From: Microvirga sp. KLBC 81
Lineage (GTDB): Bacteria > Pseudomonadota > Alphaproteobacteria > Rhizobiales > Beijerinckiaceae
Direction of reading: 5' to 3'
NCBI RefSeq assembly: GCF_003075415.1
Contig: NZ_QDAH01000002.1
Span: 62,001 to 126,000 of the forward strand
DNA length: 64,000 nt
Positions within the stretch are counted from its first letter, which is position 1; each line of letters opens with the position of its first letter. The notes beneath the pieces were generated by a model. That model worked only from the letters and a program-made list of their open reading frames with translations, was not told where the DNA came from and ran no database searches. Positions 52,523 through 62,103 of the stretch are shown here, one piece after another. A program made the translations under genes and the position numbers.

Positions 52523-52822
52523 GGATCGGCAACCCTCGGTGCTGCTGGTTGCAGGAAAACCCGTAATCCATCCCAACTAGAACAGCCGAGTTCGGCGGCC
52601 AGAGGCAAGGCTCCCAAAAGGGGTAAAATTTTCAAAATTACCGCAGGATAACGAAACTATATCCAGGCTATATCCCGCTGATTTGTCCTGAGTCCAGGCT
52701 ATAGTTCACGTTAATCCCCTGGCGCAAAAGTATGAGATCGTAACGCAAAAATCGAAGTGCCTTATTCTTGCCTTTTTAAAGATGAGCTTCACTTCCAATT
52801 GAAACGGAAGGGGAGACCATTT
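52523..52822. other. Intergenic region before rlpA
   Basis: 300 bp. Holds the former promoter of the desaturase operon and the rlpA promoter. A direct repeat, CCAGGCTATA, occurs at about 52664 and 52694. No gene recognised; moderately AT-rich toward the right. Confidence 0.4.
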
Positions 52823-53236
52823 TTGAAGAACATTCTCACCCGCGTGTCAGCAATGGCGCCACTTCTATTCGTTGCTGCATGCAATACGACTGCTTCTAAC
52901 GATCCCACGACGACGGGATCCATCTCGCAAGCCAGCCTGGGTCGGGAATTTCAGAGGGGCACCGCCTCTTGGTATGGCCCCGGCTTCCACGGCCGGAAGA
53001 CCGCCAGCGGTGAGCGGTTCAACTCCTACGACATGACGGCGGCCCACCGCTCTTTGCCCTTCGGCACGAGGCTCAGGGTCGTCAATGAAACGAATGGCCG
53101 CTCGGTCGTTGTTCGCGTCAATGATCGCGGACCATTCGCCCACCGGCGCATCATCGATCTGGCTAAGGGACCCGCCCAGGCGCTGGGTCTGACCGCCACC
53201 GGTACCGGCTATGTCTCCCTGCACAGGCTCGATTAG
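52823..53236 (+). CDS. rlpA: RlpA-family septal-ring lipoprotein
   Basis: 137 aa from a TTG start chosen because it gives a proper lipoprotein signal (hydrophobic core, lipobox FVAAC, Cys20) and follows GGGGAG; the frame is open to GTG 52757. The double-psi beta-barrel domain has GTASWYGPGFHGRKTASGE (about residue 48) and DRGPFAHRRIIDLAKGPA (about 103), with the conserved Asp. RlpA cleaves glycan strands lacking stem peptides. No SPOR domain, so it is the short form. Downstream neighbours are unrelated. Confidence 0.9.
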   Translation: MKNILTRVSAMAPLLFVAACNTTASNDPTTTGSISQASLGREFQRGTASWYGPGFHGRKTASGERFNSYDMTAAHRSLPFGTRLRVVNETNGRSVVVRVNDRGPFAHRRIIDLAKGPAQALGLTATGTGYVSLHRLD

Positions 53237-53316
53237 GGGCCTACCTCGATGGAGTTAGGCGCTTCTTAATCCCTTGCGGCGATTCTTGGCTCGATTCGGG
53301 ACCAAGGGTTGCTTAC

Positions 53317-53673
53317 ATGGAATCGAGATCGTCTCAGCCGACGAACGTCATCCGCTTTCCGGGCGCACGGTCGTCGGCCAGTCCGCGCCGCGATCAGAAG
53401 AGCCTCATGGATGCGGTCTATGCCGCAGGCTCTCTGCCGGTTCCGGCGGATGACCGGGCAACCAAGGACATGGCGACGAGGCTCAACATCTTCGGCTTCG
53501 TCGTGATCGACGAGGTACTTTCCGACGGCACGGCACGTCGCCTGCGCCCGTCCGAGGCGTTCCAGGCATCGACACTCCACCCGTGGCGCGTCTCGAAGCC
53601 GTCGAGCCGCTATCGGATTGATGACGATTGGCCTGAAACGGATCAGGATCTTTTTGCTGCTCTTCTTGCCTGA
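53317..53673 (+). CDS. Small protein of unknown function, 118 aa
   Basis: Starts MESRSSQPTNVIRFPGARS (a common cytoplasmic N-terminal form in this group) followed by MDAVYAAGSLPVPADDRATKDMATRLNIFGFVVIDEVL, a likely alpha/beta segment, then a polar tail DDDWPETDQDLFAALL. No signal or membrane segment. No family recognised. The composition fits neighbours, so probably a lineage gene. 80 bp after rlpA. Confidence 0.6.
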   Translation: MESRSSQPTNVIRFPGARSSASPRRDQKSLMDAVYAAGSLPVPADDRATKDMATRLNIFGFVVIDEVLSDGTARRLRPSEAFQASTLHPWRVSKPSSRYRIDDDWPETDQDLFAALLA

Positions 53674-53775
53674 TCTTTCAGGACTCGCCTTTCTTCTTTC
53701 CTGAACTATTTCCTGCCACATCGCACAGGGCTTCGCAGAAGTCTTGTGATTGTCCCATGTCACAGGATCAAGGCG

Positions 53776-54081
53776 ATGCATCTGGTGCAGATCCTTCTGC
53801 CGCTGGCCGACAATGCAGGCCGCCGCTTCGATGGCAAGGCTTACGGCCGCGTTCGCTCCGAACTGTCGGAGCGGTTCGGCGGCATCACCAGTTTCACCCG
53901 TGCGCCAGCCGAGGGCGTCTGGAAAGAGGGTGGTCATACCGCCCATGATGATATCGTCGTGTTCGAAGTGATGGCGCGCGAAATCGACCATGCCTGGTGG
54001 GAAAACTACCGCGCGGAGCTTGAGCGCCGCTTCCAGCAGGAAACCATCGTCATCCGCGCCATCAAGGTCGAAATGCTCTAA
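53776..54081 (+). CDS. Conserved hypothetical protein, 101 aa
   Basis: MHLVQILLPLADNAGRRFDGKAYGRVRSELSERFGGITSFTRAPAEGVWKE-type protein (given here in part): a small alpha/beta fold of a widespread unnamed family. A conserved DDIVVFEVM (about residue 55) and HAWWENYRAELERRF (about 68) are its markers. Start 53776 matches relatives; the in-frame start at 53746 has no ribosome site. Function unknown. Confidence 0.72.
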   Translation: MHLVQILLPLADNAGRRFDGKAYGRVRSELSERFGGITSFTRAPAEGVWKEGGHTAHDDIVVFEVMAREIDHAWWENYRAELERRFQQETIVIRAIKVEML

Positions 54082-54137
54082 CGGCGGAACCTGAGCCGTG
54101 TCGCCTCGCTTGTCGTCTCAACAAGCGGAGCATCGTC

Positions 54138-54449
54138 ATGTCCAAACCTCTCGTGGTCTCCATTCCTCATAATCTTGGCAAGGCCGAGGCCCAGCGCAGG
54201 CTGCAGGGCGGAATGACCAGCCTCAAATCGCAGTTCGGCGACAAGATTGCGTCCATCGATGAAAGCTGGGCCGGAGACCGCATGGACTTCCGCGTCGGAG
54301 CCATGGGCCAGAACGTGAGCGGCAATGTCCAGGTGATGGAAGAACAGGTGCGGGTGGAAGTGCAGCTACCGTGGATCCTCGCAATGGTTGCTGAAAAGGC
54401 AAAGACCTTCATCCAAAAGCAAGGAACCCTGATGCTGGAGAAGAAGTGA
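54138..54449 (+). CDS. Polyhydroxyalkanoic acid system family protein
   Basis: 103 aa matching the small PHA-granule-associated family (TIGR02610): SIPHNLGKAEAQRRLQGG near the start, SIDESWAGDRMDFRVGAMGQNVSG in the middle and VEVQLPWILAMVAEKAK near the end. Members occur with polyhydroxyalkanoate genes and may bind granules. No PHA synthase nearby in this window. 56 bp after the preceding gene, plausibly same transcript. Confidence 0.85.
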   Translation: MSKPLVVSIPHNLGKAEAQRRLQGGMTSLKSQFGDKIASIDESWAGDRMDFRVGAMGQNVSGNVQVMEEQVRVEVQLPWILAMVAEKAKTFIQKQGTLMLEKK

Positions 54450-54643
54450 TGCGAACGATCATCATGAATAGTCGTTCATGAACATGAATGCAGTTGGAAC
54501 CGAATAGCACCCACGGCGTTGAATAAACGATTGCGCCCGTGACCCTTCTCCGGTGCGCTTCACTAAAGTCATCGCTTTATTCGCCCCGGACTGTGATTTT
54601 CCGTCCGACCGTGATAACACATCTGTAGTTTGAGGATCGCGCT

Positions 54644-55864
54644 ATGCATGAGCGTTTGATGACGCAGCCGCATGCCCTCCGTACACCCTATCAGGCCAGC
54701 TCCGAAAAGCCTCTTCTCGTCTGTTTCTCGCATCTTCGATGGGATTTCGTCTGGCAGCGTCCGCAGCATCTGCTTAGCCGTGCCGTCAAGCATTACGATG
54801 TCCTGATTATTGAAGAGCCCATGTTCAAAGCCGGCATCAAGCCGCATGTGGACGTGAGCACCCGCCCGCAGGGCGTCACCATCGCCGTGCCGATGCTGCC
54901 GGAGAGTCTCTCGCACGAGGACGTTATCGCCGAGCAGCACGACCTGATAGAGACCTTGATCGGACGGGAGGCCAACGGCTCGCGCGTGTTCTGGTACTAC
55001 ACGCCGATGGCCATGGCTTTCACCAGCGATTTCGAATGCGATCTGTGCGTCTATGATAACATGGACGAACTGTCGCTCTTCCGCGGGGCGTCTCAGCAAT
55101 TGCTCGATCTTGAGAGCGCGCTTTTCTCGCGCTGTGATCTCGTTTTCACCGGCGGCATGAGCCTTTATGAAGCCAAGAAGAGCCGCCACCGCAGCGTTCA
55201 CGGCTTCCCGTCGTCCATCGACTTCAACCATTTCTCGCAGGCGCGCGCGATCCACGAAGATCCGGAGGATCAGGCGCATATTCCGCATCCGCGTCTTGGC
55301 TTCTTCGGCGTGGTGGACGAGCGCATGGACATCGACCTTCTGACCGAAGTCGCAGATCTTCGCCCCGACTGGCAGTTCGTCATGATCGGTCCGGTGGTGA
55401 AGATCGATCCCGCCATCCTGCCACACCGCCCTAACATTCACTGGCTTGGCGGCAAACACTACAGTGAGCTGCCACATTATCTTTCGGGCTGGGATGTAGG
55501 CTTCATGAACTTCGCGCTCAACGAAGCAACGAAATTCATCAGCCCGACCAAGACACCCGAATTCCTCGCCGCCGGTGTGCCGGTCGTCTCGACGCCTATC
55601 ACGGATGTGGTGAAGCCCTACGGTGAAAAGGGTCTCGTCGAGATCGCGCGCAGTGCCGAGGAGGTGGTCGCCAAGGTCGAGACCATCTTAGGCAGGCCGA
55701 AAGAGGCTTGGCTTGCCAAGGTCGACCGTCATCTCGCTCAAGGATCATGGGACAAGACCTGGGCCTCCATGCACAAGCTCATGCTCGACGCCACAGGTGA
55801 AACGACGGCGGACCGTCCTGCCGCGGCCTCCCTTTCCGTCTATGCCACCACGCCCGCGGAGTGA
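54644..55864 (+). CDS. Glycosyltransferase family 1-like protein
   Basis: 406 aa. N-terminal LLVCFSHLRWDFVWQRPQHLLSRAV is the mark of a group of putative capsule/exopolysaccharide glycosyltransferases. A GT-B-like second domain includes PRLGFFGVVDERMD (about residue 222) and a donor-binding end with SPTKTPEFLAAGVPVVSTPI (about 303). No signal or membrane segment, so cytoplasmic and membrane-peripheral. glf follows 5 bp later, and then the GH1-RmlD fusion, forming a polysaccharide operon. Donor sugar unknown; galactofuranose use is possible given glf. Confidence 0.88.
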   Translation: MHERLMTQPHALRTPYQASSEKPLLVCFSHLRWDFVWQRPQHLLSRAVKHYDVLIIEEPMFKAGIKPHVDVSTRPQGVTIAVPMLPESLSHEDVIAEQHDLIETLIGREANGSRVFWYYTPMAMAFTSDFECDLCVYDNMDELSLFRGASQQLLDLESALFSRCDLVFTGGMSLYEAKKSRHRSVHGFPSSIDFNHFSQARAIHEDPEDQAHIPHPRLGFFGVVDERMDIDLLTEVADLRPDWQFVMIGPVVKIDPAILPHRPNIHWLGGKHYSELPHYLSGWDVGFMNFALNEATKFISPTKTPEFLAAGVPVVSTPITDVVKPYGEKGLVEIARSAEEVVAKVETILGRPKEAWLAKVDRHLAQGSWDKTWASMHKLMLDATGETTADRPAAASLSVYATTPAE

Positions 55865-55869
55865 TTTGA

Positions 55870-57024
55870 ATGTATGATTGGCTGATTGTCGGCGCCGGCT
55901 TTGCGGGCTCTGTTCTGGCCGAGCGTCTTGCAACCGAGCGCAATGAACGCGTCCTTCTCATCGACCGCCGCAACCATATTGGCGGAAATGCTTATGACCG
56001 TTACGATGATGACGGCCTCCTGATCCACCAGTACGGTCCTCACATCTTCCACACGAATTCGAAGCAGATCTTCGATTATCTCTCGCGCTTTACCGAATGG
56101 CGTTTCTACGAGCACCGGGTGTTGGCTGAGGTGGACGGTATGCAGGTGCCGATTCCGATCAATCTCGACACCGTCAACAAGCTCTACGGCCTCAATCTCA
56201 CCTCCGAGCAGCTGCAGGATTGGTTTGCCGAGCGCGCCGAGAAGATCGGTGAGATCAGGACCTCGGAAGATGTTGTGGTCTCGACCGTGGGTCGTGAGCT
56301 CTACGAAAAGTTCTTCCGCGGCTATACCCGCAAGCAATGGGGGCTCGACCCGTCGGAGCTCGACAAGTCGGTGACCTCCCGCGTGCCGACCCGCACAAAC
56401 CGGGACGACCGTTACTTCGCGGACGAATTCCAGTTCATGCCGAAGCACGGCTACACCCGGATGTTCGAGAAGATGGTGAGCAACCCGAACATCCACATCA
56501 TGACGCAGACGGACTATGAAGACATCAAGCACATCGTGCCGCATCGCCGCGTCATCTATACGGGTCCAATCGACGAGTACTTCAATTACCAGTTCGGCAA
56601 GCTGCCCTATCGTTCGCTGCGCTTCGAGCATGTCACCCTTCACAAGCCCTGGCATCAGTCGGTGGGCGTAGTGAACTACCCGCAGACGCATGCTTACACT
56701 CGCGTGACCGAATACAAGCACCTCACGGGCCAGGAGCATGCAAAGACTGCTCTGACCTACGAGTACCCGTCTGCTGAGGGTGATCCCTACTATCCGATTC
56801 CGAAGCCTGAGAACCAGGAGCTCTTCAAGAAGTATGAGCGTCTGGCTCTCGCGACACCAGATGTGTGGTTCGTGGGTCGCTTGGCAACCTATCGCTACTA
56901 CAACATGGACCAGATCGTCGGCCAAGCGCTCGCCACCTTCCGGCGCATCAACGAAGCCCTGCCGGTCGGTGCGGACACGTCGAGCATCAAGGCCATGCCG
57001 TCATCGGCTGCTCTGGTATCATGA
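55870..57024 (+). CDS. glf: UDP-galactopyranose mutase
   Basis: 384-aa flavoenzyme that interconverts UDP-galactopyranose and UDP-galactofuranose for surface polysaccharide. FAD-binding DWLIVGAGFAGSVLAERLA at residues 3-21; RRNHIGGNAYD (about 36); the substrate-binding YGPHIFHTNS (about 56), KQWG (about 158) and a C-terminal VGRLATYRYYNMDQ (about 336-350), all standard. Five bp after the glycosyltransferase; 75 bp before the GH1-RmlD gene. It shows the strain makes a galactofuranose-containing polymer. Confidence 0.95.
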   Translation: MYDWLIVGAGFAGSVLAERLATERNERVLLIDRRNHIGGNAYDRYDDDGLLIHQYGPHIFHTNSKQIFDYLSRFTEWRFYEHRVLAEVDGMQVPIPINLDTVNKLYGLNLTSEQLQDWFAERAEKIGEIRTSEDVVVSTVGRELYEKFFRGYTRKQWGLDPSELDKSVTSRVPTRTNRDDRYFADEFQFMPKHGYTRMFEKMVSNPNIHIMTQTDYEDIKHIVPHRRVIYTGPIDEYFNYQFGKLPYRSLRFEHVTLHKPWHQSVGVVNYPQTHAYTRVTEYKHLTGQEHAKTALTYEYPSAEGDPYYPIPKPENQELFKKYERLALATPDVWFVGRLATYRYYNMDQIVGQALATFRRINEALPVGADTSSIKAMPSSAALVS

Positions 57025-57099
57025 CGGATGAGCTTCATCGAACAAATTGCGCTGAGCACAGTTTTTGAACGTCTGGTGCAAAAATTAGCTCGGAGCTGA

Positions 57100-59274
57100 A
57101 TGATGAAGCGATCCCTGGAGCTTTGGGGCGGTATCGAATGTACTGTCGCGCGTGTTGGCGACGATTACCGCGATCAAAGCCTGGAGACCGGGTACACCAA
57201 TCGCGTCGATGATCTTGATCGCATTGCTGAACTTGGAATCCGCACGCTGCGACACCCGGTTCTCTGGGAGACGATCTCTCCCGAGAGCCCGGACAGCACG
57301 GATTTCACATGGCACGACGAACGCCTGGGTCGACTTCAGAATCTCGGGATCCGTGCTATCGCGGGCCTGTGCCATCATGGCAGCGGCCCGCGATACACGC
57401 AGATGCTCGATCCGGCTTGGCCTGAGCTTCTCGCACGTCATGCGGCCAATGTGGCCGAGCGCTATCCGCATCTCGATCTCTACACGCCGGTCAACGAGCC
57501 GCTCACCACGGCGCGATTCTCGGGGCTCTATGGCCATTGGTATCCGCATGGCACGAGCTATGAGGCTTTCCTCAAGATCCTCGTGAACGAATGCAAGGCC
57601 ACTGTTCTGTCCATGCGTGCCATTCGCAAGGTCCGGCCGGATGCACAGCTTGTGCAGACGGACGACATGGGCAAGACCTTCTCGACGCCCTTGCTGGTCT
57701 ATCAGGCCGAGCATGAGAACCAGCGCCGTTTCCTGAGCTTCGATCTCCTGTGCGGCATGGTGGACCGGAACCACCCCTGGTGGCCGATCTTCATCGAGAA
57801 CGGCGTCAGCGAAGCTGATCTCGAACTTCTCCTCGAAGGCGATGCTGCGCCCGACATCATCGGTATCAATCATTACCTCACGAGCGAGCGCTACCTCGAC
57901 GAGAACATGAGGCGCTACCCCGAGCATCATTGGGGCGGCAATGGACGCCATCGATATGCGGATGCGGAAGCGGTACGCATGCCGTTACCGCCTGAGTATC
58001 TCGGCCCGGCAGCCCGGTTGCGCGAGGTGTGGGAGCGCTACAAGCGTCCCATCGCGGTAACGGAAGCCCACCATGGCAGCTCGCGCGACGATCAACTGCG
58101 CTGGCTCATCGAGGTGTGGAACGACGTCAACTCCTTGCGTGACGAAGGTGCTGACATTCGCGCCGTGACCGTCTGGTCGCTCTTAGGCGCTGTGGACTGG
58201 AACAGCCTGCTCACGCAGCGCAACGGTTTCTATGAGGCTGGTCCCTTCGACGTGCGGGCTCCCGAACCTCGGCGTACGGCTCTGGCCCATGCCGCCGAGG
58301 CGCTGGCGAAGACCGGCAGCTACGATCATCCGGTCCTCGACCGTGCGGGATGGTGGAAGCGCGATATTCGGTTCTATAGGCGTCCATCCAGGCAATCGCG
58401 ATCCTGCTGGCTCGCTGACGAGCCGCGCCAACTTCTGATTACGGGCGCCACCGGAACCCTGGGACGTGCTTTTTCGCGGCTGGCCGAGTTCCGCGGTCTC
58501 AACCACGTGCTGCTCTCGCGCAACGACATGGATATTGCAGATGCAAAGAGCGTGAAGAAGGCTCTTGCCTGCCACAGGCCTTGGGCCGTCATCAACACCG
58601 CAGGCTACGCGCGCGTGTCGGAGGCCGAGGAGGATGCCGAGGTGTGCTTCCGTGAGAATGCGGTTGGTGCGGAGGTGCTGGCGAAGGCCTGCGCGGATCT
58701 TGGCATCCCGCTCGTGACCTTCTCATCCGATCTCGTGTTCGACGGGACGCTCGACAGGCCTTATGTGGAAAGTGACGAGGTTAATCCCACCACCGTCTAT
58801 GGTGCGAGCAAGGTTGAGGCCGAGCGCCGTGTTCTCGATGCCCACGACAAGGCTCTTATCATCCGCACGGGCGCCTTCTTCGGTCCGTGGGACCGCCACA
58901 ACTTCGTCTGGTCGATCCTCAACACCTTGAGCAAGGGCGAGGGTGTCGAGGCCAGCGTCGATGTCGTGTCGCCGACTTACGTGCCCGATCTTGTGAACAC
59001 GTCCCTCGATCTGCTGATCGACGGCGGAACAGGTATCTGGCACATGGCCAATATCGGCGAGATCTCCTGGCGCGATCTGGCGGCACAGGCGGCCGAGAGG
59101 GCAGGCTTCGATCCAAGCCTCGTGACAGAGGCAGGCGATCTGCCGGTTCTCAAGACGGCGCTAGCCACCGAGCGCGGTGTCCTCATGCCTCGCCTTGAAA
59201 GCGCGCTTGATCGCTTCTTCATCGATAGCGAGGTGGAGTGGTCGGAGGAGAACCTGAAAGTGGCTGCCGAATAG
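57100..59274 (+). CDS. GH1-like / RmlD-like fusion enzyme
   Basis: 724 aa. N-terminal glycoside hydrolase family 1-like barrel (about 1-400): acid/base E133 in TPVNEP and nucleophile position E322 in VTEAHHG; a linker follows and then a short-chain dehydrogenase domain of the dTDP-rhamnose reductase (RmlD) type from about residue 445: NAD turn GATGTLG (about 448), YGASK with catalytic Tyr/Lys (about 567) and the substrate loop FFGPWDRHNF. Both active sites look complete. Links sugar hydrolysis and nucleotide-sugar reduction; the real substrate is unknown. Ends at a 12-bp bidirectional terminator. Confidence 0.9.
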   Translation: MMKRSLELWGGIECTVARVGDDYRDQSLETGYTNRVDDLDRIAELGIRTLRHPVLWETISPESPDSTDFTWHDERLGRLQNLGIRAIAGLCHHGSGPRYTQMLDPAWPELLARHAANVAERYPHLDLYTPVNEPLTTARFSGLYGHWYPHGTSYEAFLKILVNECKATVLSMRAIRKVRPDAQLVQTDDMGKTFSTPLLVYQAEHENQRRFLSFDLLCGMVDRNHPWWPIFIENGVSEADLELLLEGDAAPDIIGINHYLTSERYLDENMRRYPEHHWGGNGRHRYADAEAVRMPLPPEYLGPAARLREVWERYKRPIAVTEAHHGSSRDDQLRWLIEVWNDVNSLRDEGADIRAVTVWSLLGAVDWNSLLTQRNGFYEAGPFDVRAPEPRRTALAHAAEALAKTGSYDHPVLDRAGWWKRDIRFYRRPSRQSRSCWLADEPRQLLITGATGTLGRAFSRLAEFRGLNHVLLSRNDMDIADAKSVKKALACHRPWAVINTAGYARVSEAEEDAEVCFRENAVGAEVLAKACADLGIPLVTFSSDLVFDGTLDRPYVESDEVNPTTVYGASKVEAERRVLDAHDKALIIRTGAFFGPWDRHNFVWSILNTLSKGEGVEASVDVVSPTYVPDLVNTSLDLLIDGGTGIWHMANIGEISWRDLAAQAAERAGFDPSLVTEAGDLPVLKTALATERGVLMPRLESALDRFFIDSEVEWSEENLKVAAE

Positions 59275-59302
59275 CAGCGGTAATCTCCCAAGAGACACAT
59301 GA

Positions 59303-59330
59303 AAACGGCGCGGATCTCTCCGCGCCGTTT
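59303..59330. terminator. Bidirectional intrinsic terminator
   Basis: Perfect 12-bp stem AAACGGCGCGGA/TCCGCGCCGTTT with a 4-nt loop; T run on the plus side (GTTTCTGTTT) and A run on the minus side. Lies between the convergent GH1-RmlD and GH2 genes. Confidence 0.9.
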
Positions 59331-59352
59331 CTGTTTCGGATTATGTGGCCGA

Positions 59353-62103
59353 TCAGGCAGCGGCTTCCGCCGCGCGCACCGCCTCTTCGAGACGGGCAGC
59401 GCGGGACTCGACCGCCAATTCCACCAAGGCATCCGTCAGCATCGTTGCCGTGGGATCGGCAAGCGGCGCATCCCGGAACAGGCGGAGCGTCGATGCGACA
59501 AGGCGGCCGCGTCCATAGGAGCGCTCGACACCCAGCGCCACCGGCTTGTGGATCCAGCCGACCACGAGGCCGGCGAAAACGCGGGCTTGGAAGTCGAGCA
59601 GGTTGCAGCCCGAGATCACGAAATCGGGCAGCACGCGGTCCATGGTCTCGTCGAGCAGCGGGCCTGATGGGAAGCGGGCGAAATGGCCCGAGCGGCGCAG
59701 CCAGCCGAAGGAGGAGGCCCAGTCGCCCGACCACAGGGTGCCGTGGCGCGTCTGCACCTTCACCGCCTGCCAGTGCGGGAAGAACGGATAGAGGGTCATG
59801 TCCTCTTCCGGCAGCAGCAGGAGCTTGGCGCCGGCGCGCACATGGTCGGCAATCGCCTTGCTGTGCGTGCGGGAGACGACCAGGGTCGATTCCTCGAAGG
59901 CGCGCGCCATGGTGTAGCCGAGAGCGCGGAAGCGCTCGCGAATGTCCTCATCCGGCGACCAGACCAACTCCCGCACATGCATAGGCTTTGTGCGCTTCGG
60001 GTGAATGGCGATGTCATGGTGGTTCTGCGCGATGAGGCGGCCATCGGATCCGCGCAGCGTAAAGCTGATACGCCGCAATGATGCCTCGTCCATCTCCGGC
60101 AGCTGGATCTCGATGCGGCCGAGATCGAGCACATCCGGTGCTTCGATGCGCGGCAGGTCGATCTGCTGAATCTCGTTGCAGATGCTGATCTCGAGCTTGC
60201 AATCCTCCAGAGCCGGGCCCGCGCCATGCGCGACCGCAAGTTCCAAAGCGACCGTCTCCCCAGACCAATAGGAGGCGCGCTCCCATTTCGGCACGAGCAC
60301 CGTATCCGTGTTGAAGATGTGGAACAGCTCGTGGAACACGCGTGTATTGCGGCGCATGTCGAGAAGACCGTTCGACTCCCAGTGGCAGTCGTGCAGCTCG
60401 GTGATCACGTAGCCAGCCAGATTGGGCTTCCGGCGCATGGACTCGATCTCGTACTTGAAGGCGCGGAACTGCTGCCATTGCGCGGCGATCACGAACCGGC
60501 GCAGGTCGCCGAAGACGCGGTCCAGGCTCCAATCCGAGAAACGGTTCTCGACGCCGTGGGCATACATCACGCCCTCGCCCCAGTCGTGACCGGTCTCGAA
60601 CCACCAGGGCTCCTCGCCCTTGGCATCGCGCAAATCTTTCGGGTAGGGTAGGCCCCAGTTGCCGAACTCGGAGCACATGAGCGGCTCGCGACCGGTGATC
60701 ACCGCATCGCCGTGAGGCGAATAAAGCCATGAGGCGCGGTTCGAGAGTTCGTCGACGAACTGATCCCACTGCACGCGGTGGTCCGGGTACGCAGCATAGA
60801 AGTGATAATCCGCGATGTCGGACTCCACGTGGAAGCTCGGTGCGAGCGGTGAGTTGTCGACGACGAGGCGTGTCGGGTCATAGGCCTTGAGCCACGCGAA
60901 TGTGCGCTTGAGCCAGTCGCGGTGATCCGCATCGTTGACGAGGTCGACGCCCCAGTTCTCGTTGATGATCGTCCAGATGATGATCGACGGATGGTTGCAA
61001 TCGCGGTCGACGATGCCTTTCAGGAGCTTTTCCTTGCGTCCACGCGAGCGGTCGGTGGCCATGCCGCCGTTAGGCAATTCCGTCCAGATCAGCATGCCCA
61101 TGCGGTCCGCGGTTTCGTAATAGCGCGGATCCGCCGCCTTGATGTGGCAGCGCAGGCAGTTGAGGCCGAGTTCCTTCGCCTTGCGGAACTGATCCTCCAG
61201 GAACTCCACCGACGGGACGGTGCAGATCGTGTCCGGGTAATAATCCTGATCGAGCGCTGCGCGTAAGTAGAGCGGCTCACCGTTGAGATAGAACTTGCCG
61301 TTGCGCGTCTCGATGGTGCGGAAACCGAAATTGTCGGCGATCTCATCCTTGACTTCGCCGCCGCGCATGAGCTGCAGGCGAATGCGATAGAGATTGGGGT
61401 GATCGGGCGACCAAGGCTGCACATCCGGCACCGTCAGCTCGAACGGCATGCTGGTGACGCCGACTTGCGTCTCATGCATCTCATCGATCACGACCTGGCC
61501 TGACGGATCCGTCACCTCGATGCGGATCTGCGTGGCGCCCGTGAGGGGGCGCGCGAAGAACACGCCCGACGTCACGACACCTGTCGCCAGATTCGGAACG
61601 AGGCGCACGCGGTTCATGTGATCGGGGATGCGGCGTTCGAGATAGACCGACTGCCAGATGCCGGAGAGCGGGCCGTACCAGCTCTGCTTGCCGAACGGGA
61701 TTTCGGCAAAGGGTGAATCCGGGAACTCGGCCGGGTTGTCGGTGGGCGAGTCCACGCGCACCTTGATCTCGTTCGGTCCCGGCTTGAGGTGAGGCGTCAC
61801 ATCGAACGAGAAGGGCAGGAAGCCGCCCTCGTTGTGGCCGACGGCCTCACCGTTGATGAAGACCTTCGTGTTGTGGAAGACGGCGCCGAACCGGATCCAG
61901 ACGCTGTCGTGCAGCCACGATTCGTCGATCTCGATCGTCCTGCGATAGATGCCGATCCCCGCCCGCATGCGCAGGTCCGAAAATTGGGCCTGCCAGGGAC
62001 TTGGCACCACGATCTGGCGAACTTCCGCCGGGCCGGACAGGCGATCATCGGCCACGTGCAAAAATTCCCAAGTCCCGTCCAGACTGATGCGATTGTCCTG
62101 CAT
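59353..62103 (-). CDS. Glycoside hydrolase family 2 enzyme
   Basis: 916 aa, no signal peptide, so cytoplasmic. Sugar-binding domain (about 1-180) starts ISLDGTWEFLHVADD and SPWQAQFSDLRMRAGIGIYRR; an immunoglobulin-like domain; then the TIM barrel (about 280-580) with acid/base Glu in IINENWG (about 383) and nucleophile Glu in CSEFGNWG (about 479). Extra C-terminal beta domains (about 600-900) are unlike E. coli LacZ. beta-galactosidase, beta-glucuronidase or a related activity cannot be separated. Convergent with the polysaccharide operon. Confidence 0.92.
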   Translation of the reverse strand: MQDNRISLDGTWEFLHVADDRLSGPAEVRQIVVPSPWQAQFSDLRMRAGIGIYRRTIEIDESWLHDSVWIRFGAVFHNTKVFINGEAVGHNEGGFLPFSFDVTPHLKPGPNEIKVRVDSPTDNPAEFPDSPFAEIPFGKQSWYGPLSGIWQSVYLERRIPDHMNRVRLVPNLATGVVTSGVFFARPLTGATQIRIEVTDPSGQVVIDEMHETQVGVTSMPFELTVPDVQPWSPDHPNLYRIRLQLMRGGEVKDEIADNFGFRTIETRNGKFYLNGEPLYLRAALDQDYYPDTICTVPSVEFLEDQFRKAKELGLNCLRCHIKAADPRYYETADRMGMLIWTELPNGGMATDRSRGRKEKLLKGIVDRDCNHPSIIIWTIINENWGVDLVNDADHRDWLKRTFAWLKAYDPTRLVVDNSPLAPSFHVESDIADYHFYAAYPDHRVQWDQFVDELSNRASWLYSPHGDAVITGREPLMCSEFGNWGLPYPKDLRDAKGEEPWWFETGHDWGEGVMYAHGVENRFSDWSLDRVFGDLRRFVIAAQWQQFRAFKYEIESMRRKPNLAGYVITELHDCHWESNGLLDMRRNTRVFHELFHIFNTDTVLVPKWERASYWSGETVALELAVAHGAGPALEDCKLEISICNEIQQIDLPRIEAPDVLDLGRIEIQLPEMDEASLRRISFTLRGSDGRLIAQNHHDIAIHPKRTKPMHVRELVWSPDEDIRERFRALGYTMARAFEESTLVVSRTHSKAIADHVRAGAKLLLLPEEDMTLYPFFPHWQAVKVQTRHGTLWSGDWASSFGWLRRSGHFARFPSGPLLDETMDRVLPDFVISGCNLLDFQARVFAGLVVGWIHKPVALGVERSYGRGRLVASTLRLFRDAPLADPTATMLTDALVELAVESRAARLEEAVRAAEAAA

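Noticed and set aside
48722-52640. Explanation of the decayed locus by an insertion sequence or phage
   Set aside because: No transposase, integrase or terminal inverted repeats were seen; short-repeat deletions and point lesions explain the data better.
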